From Chlamydiia bacterium (GTDB lineage: Bacteria; Chlamydiota; Chlamydiia; Chlamydiales; Simkaniaceae): a DNA stretch of 19,313 bases. The position numbers and the translations under genes are program-made. The notes beneath the pieces were generated by a model that saw nothing but the letters and a program-made list of their open reading frames with translations, did not search any database and was not told the DNA's origin. This document shows positions 6,211-13,761 of the stretch, piece by piece. The stretch covers positions 1 to 19,313 of the forward strand of contig JAGROF010000052.1 of assembly GCA_020440405.1 (NCBI GenBank). The letters are read 5' to 3'. Positions within the stretch are counted from its first letter, which is position 1. Each line of letters opens with the position of its first letter.

Positions 6211-9200
6211 TATTCCCATCCTTTGAATTGGTATTCTCCTAAACGAATATGTGTTAATGGGTCTTTGGCGTTATCTGTCCATGTTCCATCTGCTCTAAGG
6301 TATAAATTTTCCTTCCTCTGAACCACGTAGGGGTATTGCTGTCTTAGCGTTCCATGTTCAATCTGCCCTTTAATCGTAGATGAAACCATGCTTTCTTTTC
6401 CAAGTCCTTGGCATACCCTTACGACTCGAACGTGTTCTTCGGTTGTTCCGAGTTTTCTATAAGCCATTCCACCATTCTTTTTAGCAAACTCTACCACAAC
6501 GTTGTCTGGTAACCCAGCGGGTCTTGGATAGGTTTTAAAACCGGAGAAGTGTAGTAAGCGTCTAATTTGTACTTCTGTGAGGTCTTGGTCTTTAAAGGTG
6601 GATTTGATAAATCGATCAAATCGATCGCCTTTCAATTGCTGTAGTTGGCGAATTTTGGGAGTGTTAATTGAGAGCCACTCTAATTCGGGTCCTGGGGTAA
6701 CTGCGGGTAATTTTAAGGGTTGAATTTTGCTGATACTTTTCTCGGCTAACTTTGTGGCAGTTCTTTCTGTAACGACTCCGCTGCGATAGGTTTGTCGCTG
6801 GAGGGTTTCAATGGTACGGACTTGTCTTCCAAAGCTTTGGGGTTTTGTGGGAAGGGTTCGGTCGATTCGGGAGGCGGCTTGTTTGAAGACGAGTTTGGTG
6901 AGTTTGGCGGTTCCTGCTCCTCCAGCGAAGCCAAAGACGACGCCTGTGGCTTTGTTGGTGTTGTGGGCTTCGGCAACAACGGCTCCGATAAAGCCTCCTT
7001 CGCAGGCCATGCCGAAGACGGAGATTCCGTCTACGACATGGATGACTTTTCCGACGCCTCCAAGGGCTAGAGCTTCTCCGATGAACTCTCCTGTTTTGGC
7101 ACTGAAGCTATTGGGGTCTTGGATGCCTGCGGCTTTGTCATACCATTCTATGGAGCGCCCAAAGGCTCTTTGGAAGTGCTCTTTGGGGCATTCTGCGCCT
7201 TTGACGTCTGACATATCGGGAAGCATGAGGTTGCACAGCGCAGAAAAGACTCTTGCGACTCCTTTAGGCACGCTTTTTATCAGATCGTTATCGAAGGCTT
7301 GTCGCACGCCGTCAAATTGCGTGGAGTCCATAGGAACAAAGCCGGCGCGTTGCAGTTGCCTGGGTTGAACTATTTGGAGGGTGCCGGAGGTTGGGACTGT
7401 GGGCGAAGGGAACTGGGGGGCGCTAGATGTGTCGTTTGGAGAATCAGGTGAGGAGTGGTAGGCCATGTTCATTTCAAAGATCTGTTGGTTCTGGATCTCT
7501 TGCCATGTTGGGGGAGCTTCTGTGGGAAGTGGAGCTGTTGGTTGTGGCTCGGGCAGTGGGGGTGGTGAGTAGCCGGGGTCAGTGCGCCCTGGAGTTTTCA
7601 TCTGGTAAAGGGGAGCGCTAAAGTTGATTCCGATATTGATTTCGACATTTCTACCGATCCAAAGCTTTGTTTTTTCCCATTTGGTAGCTCTCTTGGGGAT
7701 TTCTACCAGGGGGGTTTTGACTCGGTCGTTCATCCCAAGGAGTGTGTAGAGTTTGTTAATGGCAGCGTCTCTTTCTATAAGAGCTCGGTTGTAGTTTTTA
7801 ATCGCTTTTTTGAACTTCGAGTAGTATTTATCTTGATGATAGTGATCGTTGTAGTCGTCTTGCTTATCATCTAAGTAAATATAGGCTGTTTTTACACCGG
7901 CCTCTTTTTGGATTAAATGGTCTTGGGCGTGTCTCAGTTCAAGAGCATGGGCGGCTTGCTCTGCTTGTTGCTTTCTTTCGGCTTCGGTGGGCTGCTGTTG
8001 GGGGTATTTGGCTTGTTCTTCGGGAGCGGGAGCGGGGGTGAATTGAGGTCTGCGAGGGGGTGCTGTAAGGACGCGAATAAGGCCGTGGGCTTTTTCGGTG
8101 ACGACGGATTGGAGGGTGTGATTGGTAAGAATGGGGATGAGGATGCGGGCTCCTAAGAAGCTCCAGTAAGGTTGGGGGGCGTCAGGAGGAAGGTCTTCAA
8201 CTAGAAAACTTTGGAGGTATTGGCAGGCAATGCTGATGCAGGACCCAATGACGGGAGAGGGGTTTCGGAGGATAGCAGCGGAAGTGGTGGAGATGGCTAG
8301 ATCTTTAGGGGCAGCGGCTCCAGGGAGAAGAGGGGCAGCGGCTCGGGCGAGTGAGATTTTTAGGAGTGTGTCTTTTTCTGTTTCTGTGAGGTCGGGGTCG
8401 TCGAGGGATTCTCCCATAAGGGTTGCAGTGGTGAAGAGATGCATGATGCGTTGGAAATGGGAATGTTCTTGGAGGGGGTCGATGCAGGTGGTGGTGAGGC
8501 GAGACAGAGTGGTGATGGCTTGTCTTCGAATCGCGCTTTGTCTTTTAGAAAGGAGGGGTGCAAAGATATAAGTGATGGCAACTTGGAGGGTTTCTTCTAC
8601 AGCTGCAGCAATGCGAAGGAAGCGAGCTCTTCGGGCATGGATTTCTAGAGCAATGGCGCGCTGAGTGAGATGATAGAAGTAGAAGGCTTCTTGGGTAGAT
8701 AGGACTACTTCGGGGTTTGACTGAAGGGTTTTATAGAGGCGGTTAAGCATAAGGGTGAAGAGGAAGCCTGCAGGATCATATTGTTGTTGGTTGGCAGGGG
8801 GGGTGAGGGCAAGGGTAGGGGTTTCTTTAAGGAGGTGATGACGGAAGCTCCGGAGAAAGGGAGGATGTCCCCAGGCATTATGGAGGAACTCTTGTAAGGA
8901 ATGGGGGAGCCTTTTAAAGGTCTGTTCTAGGAGGTCTTCAGGGTTTTTTCTCAGGTAGATATCGACATATGAGGGGCCGGTGTGGTGATATACAAAAGTG
9001 CGGAGGGTATGAAAGACGCCTTGAAGAGCGGTTGGGACTTCAAAAGCATTTTGTCCATAGAGGGCTTGTGTAGCAGATATGCGATAGTCAGTCACAACGA
9101 AATCATAAAAATTGCGGCGATGCAGAGCGCCAACGTCTTCAACAGTTCGTGAAGTTTTTCGATAGAGAGCATAGGTGCTTAAGTAAGCTGCAGAGAAAAA

Positions 9201-10829
9201 GGTTTCGCGGGTGATTTTTTGAGTTGCTTTTGGGGAAATACAAAAGTATCCAAAGGAGGTGCTACGATAATGGTCAGTGCCTATGGTAAACGAAACAAGG
9301 GTATAATGGGCGCCTGTAAGAAGGTAAAGGTTTTCCATGACTCCGACGGGAGTTTTAGGATCGGTGCGATTCAGTGCAAAGACAAGGGTGTCAGAGCTGG
9401 TCTGCAGGTCAAAGGTATGAGCTTCTAAGGTTGTTGGTATTTCTCGTGAGGAAATGTTGATAGGAATGACACTTTGTTCGGGAAGATGTCTTTTGAGATG
9501 GTCTAGAGTTGTGCCTTGGGCATGGACGGAGGAGGTATGTAGGGTTTGTGTGCAGAGGGTGAAGTAGTGTTCCAGGGGTTTACTGGGCGGGGTCTTCAGC
9601 TGAACAAAGGTTTGAAGAGCTTCAGCGTGTCGATTCCAATCGGCTTTTAGGTAGGCTTGGGCGGGGGCGAGTCCAGGAACAGAAAAGAGGAGTTGGTAAG
9701 CAGTGGCAGCGGAGCTACCTCCCATAGGAACACCGATGGGTTTTTGAGCAGCCCATGCTGTAGGCATGGAGGAAGGGGTTTGATGGTAAGAAGGAAAGCA
9801 AAGTTCCCAGGCGTCAGAGGCTTTATTGCGTACTTCCCGTATTCTAGAAGGAAAGAGCGCATTAAAGGATTCTTGGAGAGCATAGGTGGAGGGAATGGGG
9901 CCTTCCTGTTCCCAAGACACTGTATGGTTATAGTGGAAAAAACTCGCTTGCAAACGACGCAGGTTTGTTTCAAGAGTTTTTGCATCGTCTTGATGATCGA
10001 AATGCCAATAACTCCAAAGGTAGTTTTTCCAGGTGGAATGGTAAACTTCGTAATCGGCTTGGAGAGAGCGGAGTGCGTGCTCAACTTGAGTGTAAAGGCA
10101 AATATAGGCAGCTTTAACGTGAGTTGTGTAGTGACGCCTGGCGATGGTTTGAAAGGTTGTGTTAAAAAAGGCTTCAAGGGATTCAGTGGAAACCCCATCG
10201 ATTCTGCGGAGTCCTTTATTTCCATTGTCGATGTATAAAAACCGGGCATATTGGAGTTTTTCGATTTCTGATTCGATGTCTTGACAGGTTTTTTGGTGCT
10301 CAAGAAGCCACTGCGGCCAGCTATCCGCAAGAGGGGTATTTGCAAGGTCTTCAATGGCATTGCGGAGTGTTGCAATACGGCCCTTAACAGTTTCTAGATG
10401 GGCAAGGCCTTGTTCATGCGTGACACGAAGGGTAATTTCTTGAAGCTTTGTATGCAGAGGGGTAAGGTCTGCACGTTGAATGACTTGGTATTCACGAGAA
10501 AATGTCCCTTCTAAACAGAGCAATCTTTGGGTGCATTGAAAAATGCCGTTGTAGCAATTGTGGGCTTTTGTTTTGAGGGCTTGGAGAATGTCCATTTCGT
10601 TGCAGACTTCAAGATAGAGCTGGTGAGAGGATTGAACCCATTCGATCCAAAAACCTTCTTGAGTGAGACTTTTATGGAGTGTCTCGATGTGATGCTTTGT
10701 CCAATCGTATCTAGAGGTAAAATCTTGGCCAAGGGTATAGGTTCCAAAGAAAAAAGTGTTGAGGGAGTGAAGAGTTTCATTGAAGGAGAAAGGGGCGGGC
10801 CTGGTGTTTCTCTGAAGTACTTGCGACAT
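6210..10829 (-). CDS. Large carrier protein with candidate C-terminal toxin domain
   Basis: A 1539-residue protein of unrecognised family. Residues 1 to about 900 are mostly helical, with tryptophan- and histidine-rich stretches and no signal peptide. About 920-1000 is a proline/glutamine linker followed by a charged helix. About 1080-1100 is a second proline-rich linker (SPPPLPEPQPTAPLP). About 1249-1310 is a glycine/alanine-rich hydrophobic segment (GEALALGGVGKV, VVFGFAGGAGTAK), similar to the pre-toxin segments of polymorphic toxins. The last ~110 residues hold FAKKNGGMAYRKLG, YPYVVQ, ADGTWT and LTHIRLGEYQFKGW. This pattern recalls C-terminal tips of Rhs-type toxins (G-G-x-x-Y, PYV, D-G, HIPLxE). 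The tip is duplicated downstream. The coding strand is C-rich through most of the gene but G-richer at the tip. The gene has a candidate promoter at 10859-10887 and no strong Shine-Dalgarno. Activity and secretion route are unknown. Confidence 0.75.
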   Translation of the reverse strand: MSQVLQRNTRPAPFSFNETLHSLNTFFFGTYTLGQDFTSRYDWTKHHIETLHKSLTQEGFWIEWVQSSHQLYLEVCNEMDILQALKTKAHNCYNGIFQCTQRLLCLEGTFSREYQVIQRADLTPLHTKLQEITLRVTHEQGLAHLETVKGRIATLRNAIEDLANTPLADSWPQWLLEHQKTCQDIESEIEKLQYARFLYIDNGNKGLRRIDGVSTESLEAFFNTTFQTIARRHYTTHVKAAYICLYTQVEHALRSLQADYEVYHSTWKNYLWSYWHFDHQDDAKTLETNLRRLQASFFHYNHTVSWEQEGPIPSTYALQESFNALFPSRIREVRNKASDAWELCFPSYHQTPSSMPTAWAAQKPIGVPMGGSSAATAYQLLFSVPGLAPAQAYLKADWNRHAEALQTFVQLKTPPSKPLEHYFTLCTQTLHTSSVHAQGTTLDHLKRHLPEQSVIPINISSREIPTTLEAHTFDLQTSSDTLVFALNRTDPKTPVGVMENLYLLTGAHYTLVSFTIGTDHYRSTSFGYFCISPKATQKITRETFFSAAYLSTYALYRKTSRTVEDVGALHRRNFYDFVVTDYRISATQALYGQNAFEVPTALQGVFHTLRTFVYHHTGPSYVDIYLRKNPEDLLEQTFKRLPHSLQEFLHNAWGHPPFLRSFRHHLLKETPTLALTPPANQQQYDPAGFLFTLMLNRLYKTLQSNPEVVLSTQEAFYFYHLTQRAIALEIHARRARFLRIAAAVEETLQVAITYIFAPLLSKRQSAIRRQAITTLSRLTTTCIDPLQEHSHFQRIMHLFTTATLMGESLDDPDLTETEKDTLLKISLARAAAPLLPGAAAPKDLAISTTSAAILRNPSPVIGSCISIACQYLQSFLVEDLPPDAPQPYWSFLGARILIPILTNHTLQSVVTEKAHGLIRVLTAPPRRPQFTPAPAPEEQAKYPQQQPTEAERKQQAEQAAHALELRHAQDHLIQKEAGVKTAYIYLDDKQDDYNDHYHQDKYYSKFKKAIKNYNRALIERDAAINKLYTLLGMNDRVKTPLVEIPKRATKWEKTKLWIGRNVEINIGINFSAPLYQMKTPGRTDPGYSPPPLPEPQPTAPLPTEAPPTWQEIQNQQIFEMNMAYHSSPDSPNDTSSAPQFPSPTVPTSGTLQIVQPRQLQRAGFVPMDSTQFDGVRQAFDNDLIKSVPKGVARVFSALCNLMLPDMSDVKGAECPKEHFQRAFGRSIEWYDKAAGIQDPNSFSAKTGEFIGEALALGGVGKVIHVVDGISVFGMACEGGFIGAVVAEAHNTNKATGVVFGFAGGAGTAKLTKLVFKQAASRIDRTLPTKPQSFGRQVRTIETLQRQTYRSGVVTERTATKLAEKSISKIQPLKLPAVTPGPELEWLSINTPKIRQLQQLKGDRFDRFIKSTFKDQDLTEVQIRRLLHFSGFKTYPRPAGLPDNVVVEFAKKNGGMAYRKLGTTEEHVRVVRVCQGLGKESMVSSTIKGQIEHGTLRQQYPYVVQRKENLYLRADGTWTDNAKDPLTHIRLGEYQFKGWE

Positions 10830-10858
10830 CCTGAAAACATCTTTTTTTACTTGGGGGC

Positions 10859-10887
10859 ATTATTCCACATCACAGAATATAATTCAA
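10859..10887 (-). promoter_or_regulatory. Candidate sigma70-type promoter for the large carrier gene
   Basis: Minus strand: TTGAAT (10887-10882), 17-base spacer, AATAAT (10864-10859). The -10 box matches five of six positions and the -35 box four. Transcription would begin near 10852, about 23 bases before the ATG at 10829. Confidence 0.55.
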
Positions 10888-10902
10888 AGAGAGGAGATGC
10901 AT

Positions 10903-10926
10903 AAAAAATGAGCAGCTTTAGAAGCT
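10903..10926 (-). terminator. Weak hairpin with T run after the outer membrane protein gene
   Basis: On the minus strand AGCTT, a three-base loop and AAGCT form a five-pair stem (10914-10926), followed after five bases by six T (10908-10903). The stem is short and the T run not adjacent, so termination would be weak. Confidence 0.3.
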
Positions 10927-10945
10927 TGGAAAATTTTCTTAAAGA

Positions 10946-11932
10946 TTAAAAGCAGATGTAATAGGCGGCAACAGCGGTAGCGAAGGCGGAGCTGTTGCGG
11001 CCGAGGACGGTGGCCCAAAGGGCAAAGAGAAAGCCACTGGTGGAGGAAAGATTATATTCAACTTGGGGGGAGAGTGTCAGTTGAACAAGGGGGCCACGGC
11101 CAATGGGGAGAGGAGTGCCGTCGAGCATATGTCCGGGATTACCTGAGAAGGGTGTTTTTTGTTGGTATTCAAAGAGGGAGTCGAATCCGACGACCCATCG
11201 TTGCGTGAGTGAGTATTCTCCAGAAAAGTAAAAAAAGAGAGTTTGCCCGGGGAAGACTTTACCGGAGGTTCCTTTGCCGCCGCCGTAGGCATTAAGCCCT
11301 TTGACGTGGACAGGGGCAGGAAAGAGGTAAGCGAGGGTCCATTTGAGGAGGAGGTAGTTGTTGTTAATGGGAAAGAGTTTTTGGACGATGAGGTTGAAGC
11401 CGGTTTGAAAGGAGCCTTGTCCAGTGGCGTCGGTTCCGAGCTTTTTAGGATCGAGTTTTTGGTAGTTGCCGGTAGGAACGAGTTCTTCAAGAAGGAGACG
11501 GATATCGGGGATCCAGGTATTGGGGGTGTCTCTTGCAATTTGGAAGCCGAGGAGAAGCGTAGTATCTTGAAGATGGGTGGAGGATTGTCCTTTTTTAAAG
11601 TTGGAGATGAATGAGGCGTAAATGTCGACGCCAATATGGTCGTTGATTCCAAAGAGGTACTCAAGATAGGGGTTAATAGCCCAGGTGTTGGGGGTGCCTT
11701 TAAAGTTCCAATTGTCGTCGTATTCTCCGTAGGTAACTGTAAAGCTTACAAAAGGAGCAAGGATGGGATGTCCAGGGCTGGCGTTGACAGCAGATGGAGG
11801 CAGGAGGGTTCCGGTGAACCAAGGAACGTAGGCAGGGTGGGTCGGTTCGAGGTGGTCATAGGTACGTTGTCGACCAAACAGCGCAAGGGGGAGGCAGAAG
11901 AGAAGGAGAAGCTTTAAAAGACGGTCGTTCAT
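10946..11932 (-). CDS. Predicted outer membrane beta-barrel protein
   Basis: A 328-residue protein with a clear signal peptide (MNDRLLKLLLLFCLPLALFG, cleavage near 20) and a mature part made of amphipathic strand-like blocks: APFVSFTVTYGEY, HIGVDIYASFI, DTTLLLGFQIA, FNLIVQKLF, LLKWTLAYLF, TLFFYFSGEYSL, RWVVGFDSLFEYQ. The chain ends AVAAYYICF, with the C-terminal phenylalanine expected of barrels. The pattern of paired tyrosine- and glycine-rich hairpins resembles the broad family of transporter-like outer membrane proteins that includes phenol-degradation MetA-type barrels. That link is a guess. The frame extends to a GTG at 11941, but the ATG at 11932 places the basic residues directly before the hydrophobic core and is preferred. 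The VOC gene upstream is closed by a terminator, so this gene probably has its own promoter, which I could not identify. Confidence 0.82.
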   Translation of the reverse strand: MNDRLLKLLLLFCLPLALFGRQRTYDHLEPTHPAYVPWFTGTLLPPSAVNASPGHPILAPFVSFTVTYGEYDDNWNFKGTPNTWAINPYLEYLFGINDHIGVDIYASFISNFKKGQSSTHLQDTTLLLGFQIARDTPNTWIPDIRLLLEELVPTGNYQKLDPKKLGTDATGQGSFQTGFNLIVQKLFPINNNYLLLKWTLAYLFPAPVHVKGLNAYGGGKGTSGKVFPGQTLFFYFSGEYSLTQRWVVGFDSLFEYQQKTPFSGNPGHMLDGTPLPIGRGPLVQLTLSPQVEYNLSSTSGFLFALWATVLGRNSSAFATAVAAYYICF

Positions 11933-11973
11933 GTTGATCACTGTAACGGAAAAGAGGTTTCTCGGAAAGGTTG

Positions 11974-11995
11974 AAAAGGGAGCTTAAGCTCCCTT
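11974..11995 (-). terminator. Rho-independent terminator after the VOC gene
   Basis: A perfect 20-base palindrome (11976-11995) begins four bases after the VOC stop: AAGGGAGC, loop TTAA, GCTCCCTT. On the minus strand it runs into TTTT. The GC-rich stem of eight pairs and its position support termination, though the T run is short. Confidence 0.75.
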
Positions 11996-11999
11996 GAGA

Positions 12000-12389
12000 T
12001 TAGAGAGGTTGCCAGATGCCGAGGATGTTGTCTTCGGGATCGGCGATGTAGGCGTAGTAGCCTATGTTGGGGATTTCGATTTTAGGCATGATGATTTTGC
12101 CACCTTTGGCGGTGACTTTTTCAAGGTAGTCATCGACAGAGTCAACTTGCACGGCAAAGACAGGGCGCTTGATATCATCAGTCCGTTTCATCATCCCGCC
12201 GTTGATGCCGCCGGGCTGGGTAGGCATTTTATTTTCATCAACAGGCGTTGTCTGGATACTAATGTAATCCATTCCAGGAATGTCGTTAATCTCCCAATTG
12301 AAGATGCTATAAAAGTCTTTGGCTTTTTCAACATCATCGATGGGAATTTCAAAGTGACAGACAGGGTTTTGTGTTTTGGTTGTTGTCAT
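12000..12389 (-). CDS. VOC (glyoxalase/bleomycin-resistance fold) family protein
   Basis: A 129-residue cytosolic protein of the vicinal oxygen chelate superfamily, of the type annotated as lactoylglutathione-lyase-related. It shows the two beta-alpha-beta-beta-beta modules: CHFEIPIDDVEKAKDFY (11-27) and PVFAVQVDSVDDYLEKV. It ends with the diagnostic GYYAYIADPEDNILGIWQP. H12 and E14 sit where metal ligands are often found, but whether the site is complete cannot be judged. The real substrate is unknown; members range from isomerases to antibiotic-binding proteins. It has the best Shine-Dalgarno of the window (AAGGAGGT, five bases before the ATG), a perfect TATAAT box upstream and a terminator downstream. 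It is therefore a self-contained, probably well-expressed single gene. A 133-residue frame on the opposite strand is a mirror of this gene. Confidence 0.92.
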   Translation of the reverse strand: MTTTKTQNPVCHFEIPIDDVEKAKDFYSIFNWEINDIPGMDYISIQTTPVDENKMPTQPGGINGGMMKRTDDIKRPVFAVQVDSVDDYLEKVTAKGGKIIMPKIEIPNIGYYAYIADPEDNILGIWQPL

Positions 12390-12410
12390 CAGTAACCTCC
12401 TTAATTAGGG

Positions 12411-12439
12411 TTGAGAGGATTATAGGGGAGTGGTATTGT
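12411..12439 (+). promoter_or_regulatory. Candidate promoter for the recD-like gene
   Basis: TTGAGA (12411-12416, five of six), 17-base spacer, TATTGT (12434-12439, four of six). Initiation would fall within a few bases of the ATG at 12448, so the mRNA might be almost leaderless. It overlaps the VOC promoter on the other strand. Confidence 0.4.
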
Positions 12440-12448
12440 ATTAAACAA
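12419..12448 (-). promoter_or_regulatory. Promoter of the VOC gene
   Basis: Minus strand: TTGTTT (12448-12443), 18-base spacer, and a perfect TATAAT (12424-12419). Initiation near 12412 gives a leader of about 23 bases containing the strong AAGGAGGT site. The -35 box is weak. Confidence 0.55.
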
Positions 12449-13761
12449 TGGAAAAAATTGATGAGATTGTTGGAGAAATCATGCCGCTTGGAGCAGAGCT
12501 GATGGCAGCTGCGCGGGAAGGGCACTTGTGTATCCGCAGGGAAGGAAGTGAGGGGGTGTTGCTTAAGGGAGATGAGGAGCGGTTTGAAGGATTAGTTGGA
12601 CGTTGGGGAGATTTGGTTTATTTGCAGAGAAATTGGGTGCTTGAGCAAACGGTGGTGAGAGAGTTTAAGCGACTATGGGGCGTTGATGTCAAGCAGATTG
12701 ACATGGGGGATGTGAAGGGATTGAATAGAGGGCAGCTTTGTGCAATGGAAACGTGTTTAGGGGAGAGTGTCGTCTGTTTGACAGGAGGACCAGGAACGGG
12801 AAAGTCTTACGTGATTGGAAAGGTTGTAGAAAAATGGGGAAGGGACGTGTGTGTGTGTGCTCCGACGGGAAAAGCGGTGGGGCTTTTAAAGGAGAAGTTG
12901 GATGTGGAAGTAGGGACACTGCATCATTTGCTGGGAATCCGGAATGGTCAGGAGATGCTTTTTGGGGGGAAGGAGCTAGACTATGGGATGGTGATTGTTG
13001 ATGAGTGTTCGATGATTGATGTAGGGATGTGGGGCGCCCTTTTGCGGAATATCAAGTCTGGAACGCGTGTGATTTTGGTGGGGGATGATGATCAGCTTCC
13101 TCCTGTAGAGGCCGGAACAGTGTTTGGTGAGCTGTGTCGGTTCTTAAAGGAGAAGGGAAAGGGATATGTCCATTTAGATGAATGTATGCGGAGTGATCGG
13201 GCAGAGATTTTAGAGAAAGCAGCAGCTGTGCGCATGGGGGAAAAGATTGAATATGGGACGTTAGAGCTTGATATTGAAATGTGGAAGAGAGAAGACTATC
13301 AGGTTTTATCTTGTTTGCGTCAGGGACCGTTTGGGGTAGAGGCGATCAATGAATTGATGTGGGAAGGAAGGGAAATCCCTATTATGATCACACGCAGTGA
13401 TCGCCGGTTGGAGCTGAGAAATGGAGAAATGGGGACGTTGGTGAAAAGGCATCCAGGGCGGGAAATCGGGAAGGATGATGTGGCCCGTTTTGGAGCGCGC
13501 GAGTTTCCTGCGGCGCTCCTCCCAGAATATGAACCGGCATATTGTATTTCAGTCCATAAAAGTCAGGGGAGTGAATTTAAAAAGGTGGTTTTATTGGTAC
13601 CACGGGGATCAGAAAAGTTTGGAAGAGAAGTTTTGTATACAGGGATCACGCGGGCACGCGAGGAATTGATTGTTCTTGGAGAGGAAGGGATCATTGAGGA
13701 GTGTGTCAAGCAGAGAAGTCAAAGATTATCAGGAATACGGAGACGACTATGCGCTTTCTAA
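12448..13761 (+). CDS. recD: RecD-like superfamily 1 DNA helicase (short form)
   Basis: A 437-residue helicase of the RecD/exonuclease V alpha type. Walker A is TGGPGTGKS (112-120), motif Ia is APTGKAVGLL (138-147), Walker B is IVDECSMID (183-191), motif III is GDDDQLPPVEAG (212-223), the RecD motif V region is CISVHKSQGSEF (366-377) and motif VI is LYTGITRARE (396-405). The helicase core is complete, so it should translocate on single-stranded DNA with ATP. It is clearly shorter than E. coli RecD (about 600 residues), with a reduced N-terminal domain. No RecB or RecC is in the window. The ATG at 12448 has no Shine-Dalgarno; an in-frame ATG at 12481 does (GGAG, five bases upstream), so the true product may be 426 residues. 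The 3' end overlaps the carboxypeptidase gene by 13 bases. Confidence 0.9.
   Translation: MEKIDEIVGEIMPLGAELMAAAREGHLCIRREGSEGVLLKGDEERFEGLVGRWGDLVYLQRNWVLEQTVVREFKRLWGVDVKQIDMGDVKGLNRGQLCAMETCLGESVVCLTGGPGTGKSYVIGKVVEKWGRDVCVCAPTGKAVGLLKEKLDVEVGTLHHLLGIRNGQEMLFGGKELDYGMVIVDECSMIDVGMWGALLRNIKSGTRVILVGDDDQLPPVEAGTVFGELCRFLKEKGKGYVHLDECMRSDRAEILEKAAAVRMGEKIEYGTLELDIEMWKREDYQVLSCLRQGPFGVEAINELMWEGREIPIMITRSDRRLELRNGEMGTLVKRHPGREIGKDDVARFGAREFPAALLPEYEPAYCISVHKSQGSEFKKVVLLVPRGSEKFGREVLYTGITRAREELIVLGEEGIIEECVKQRSQRLSGIRRRLCAF

Noticed and set aside
6811..7368. A 185-codon plus-strand open frame inside the large minus-strand gene
   Set aside because: It lies antisense to a continuous 1539-codon frame, has no ribosome site or recognisable domain, and its composition reflects the reverse complement of the real gene.
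9647..10375. Open frames of 193 (plus) and 242 (minus) codons
   Set aside because: Both are alternate-frame readings of the 5' part of the large carrier gene; neither shows domain patterns or a proper start signal.
11994..12395. A 133-codon plus-strand frame
   Set aside because: It mirrors the VOC gene almost exactly; the minus strand has the Shine-Dalgarno, promoter, terminator and family motifs.
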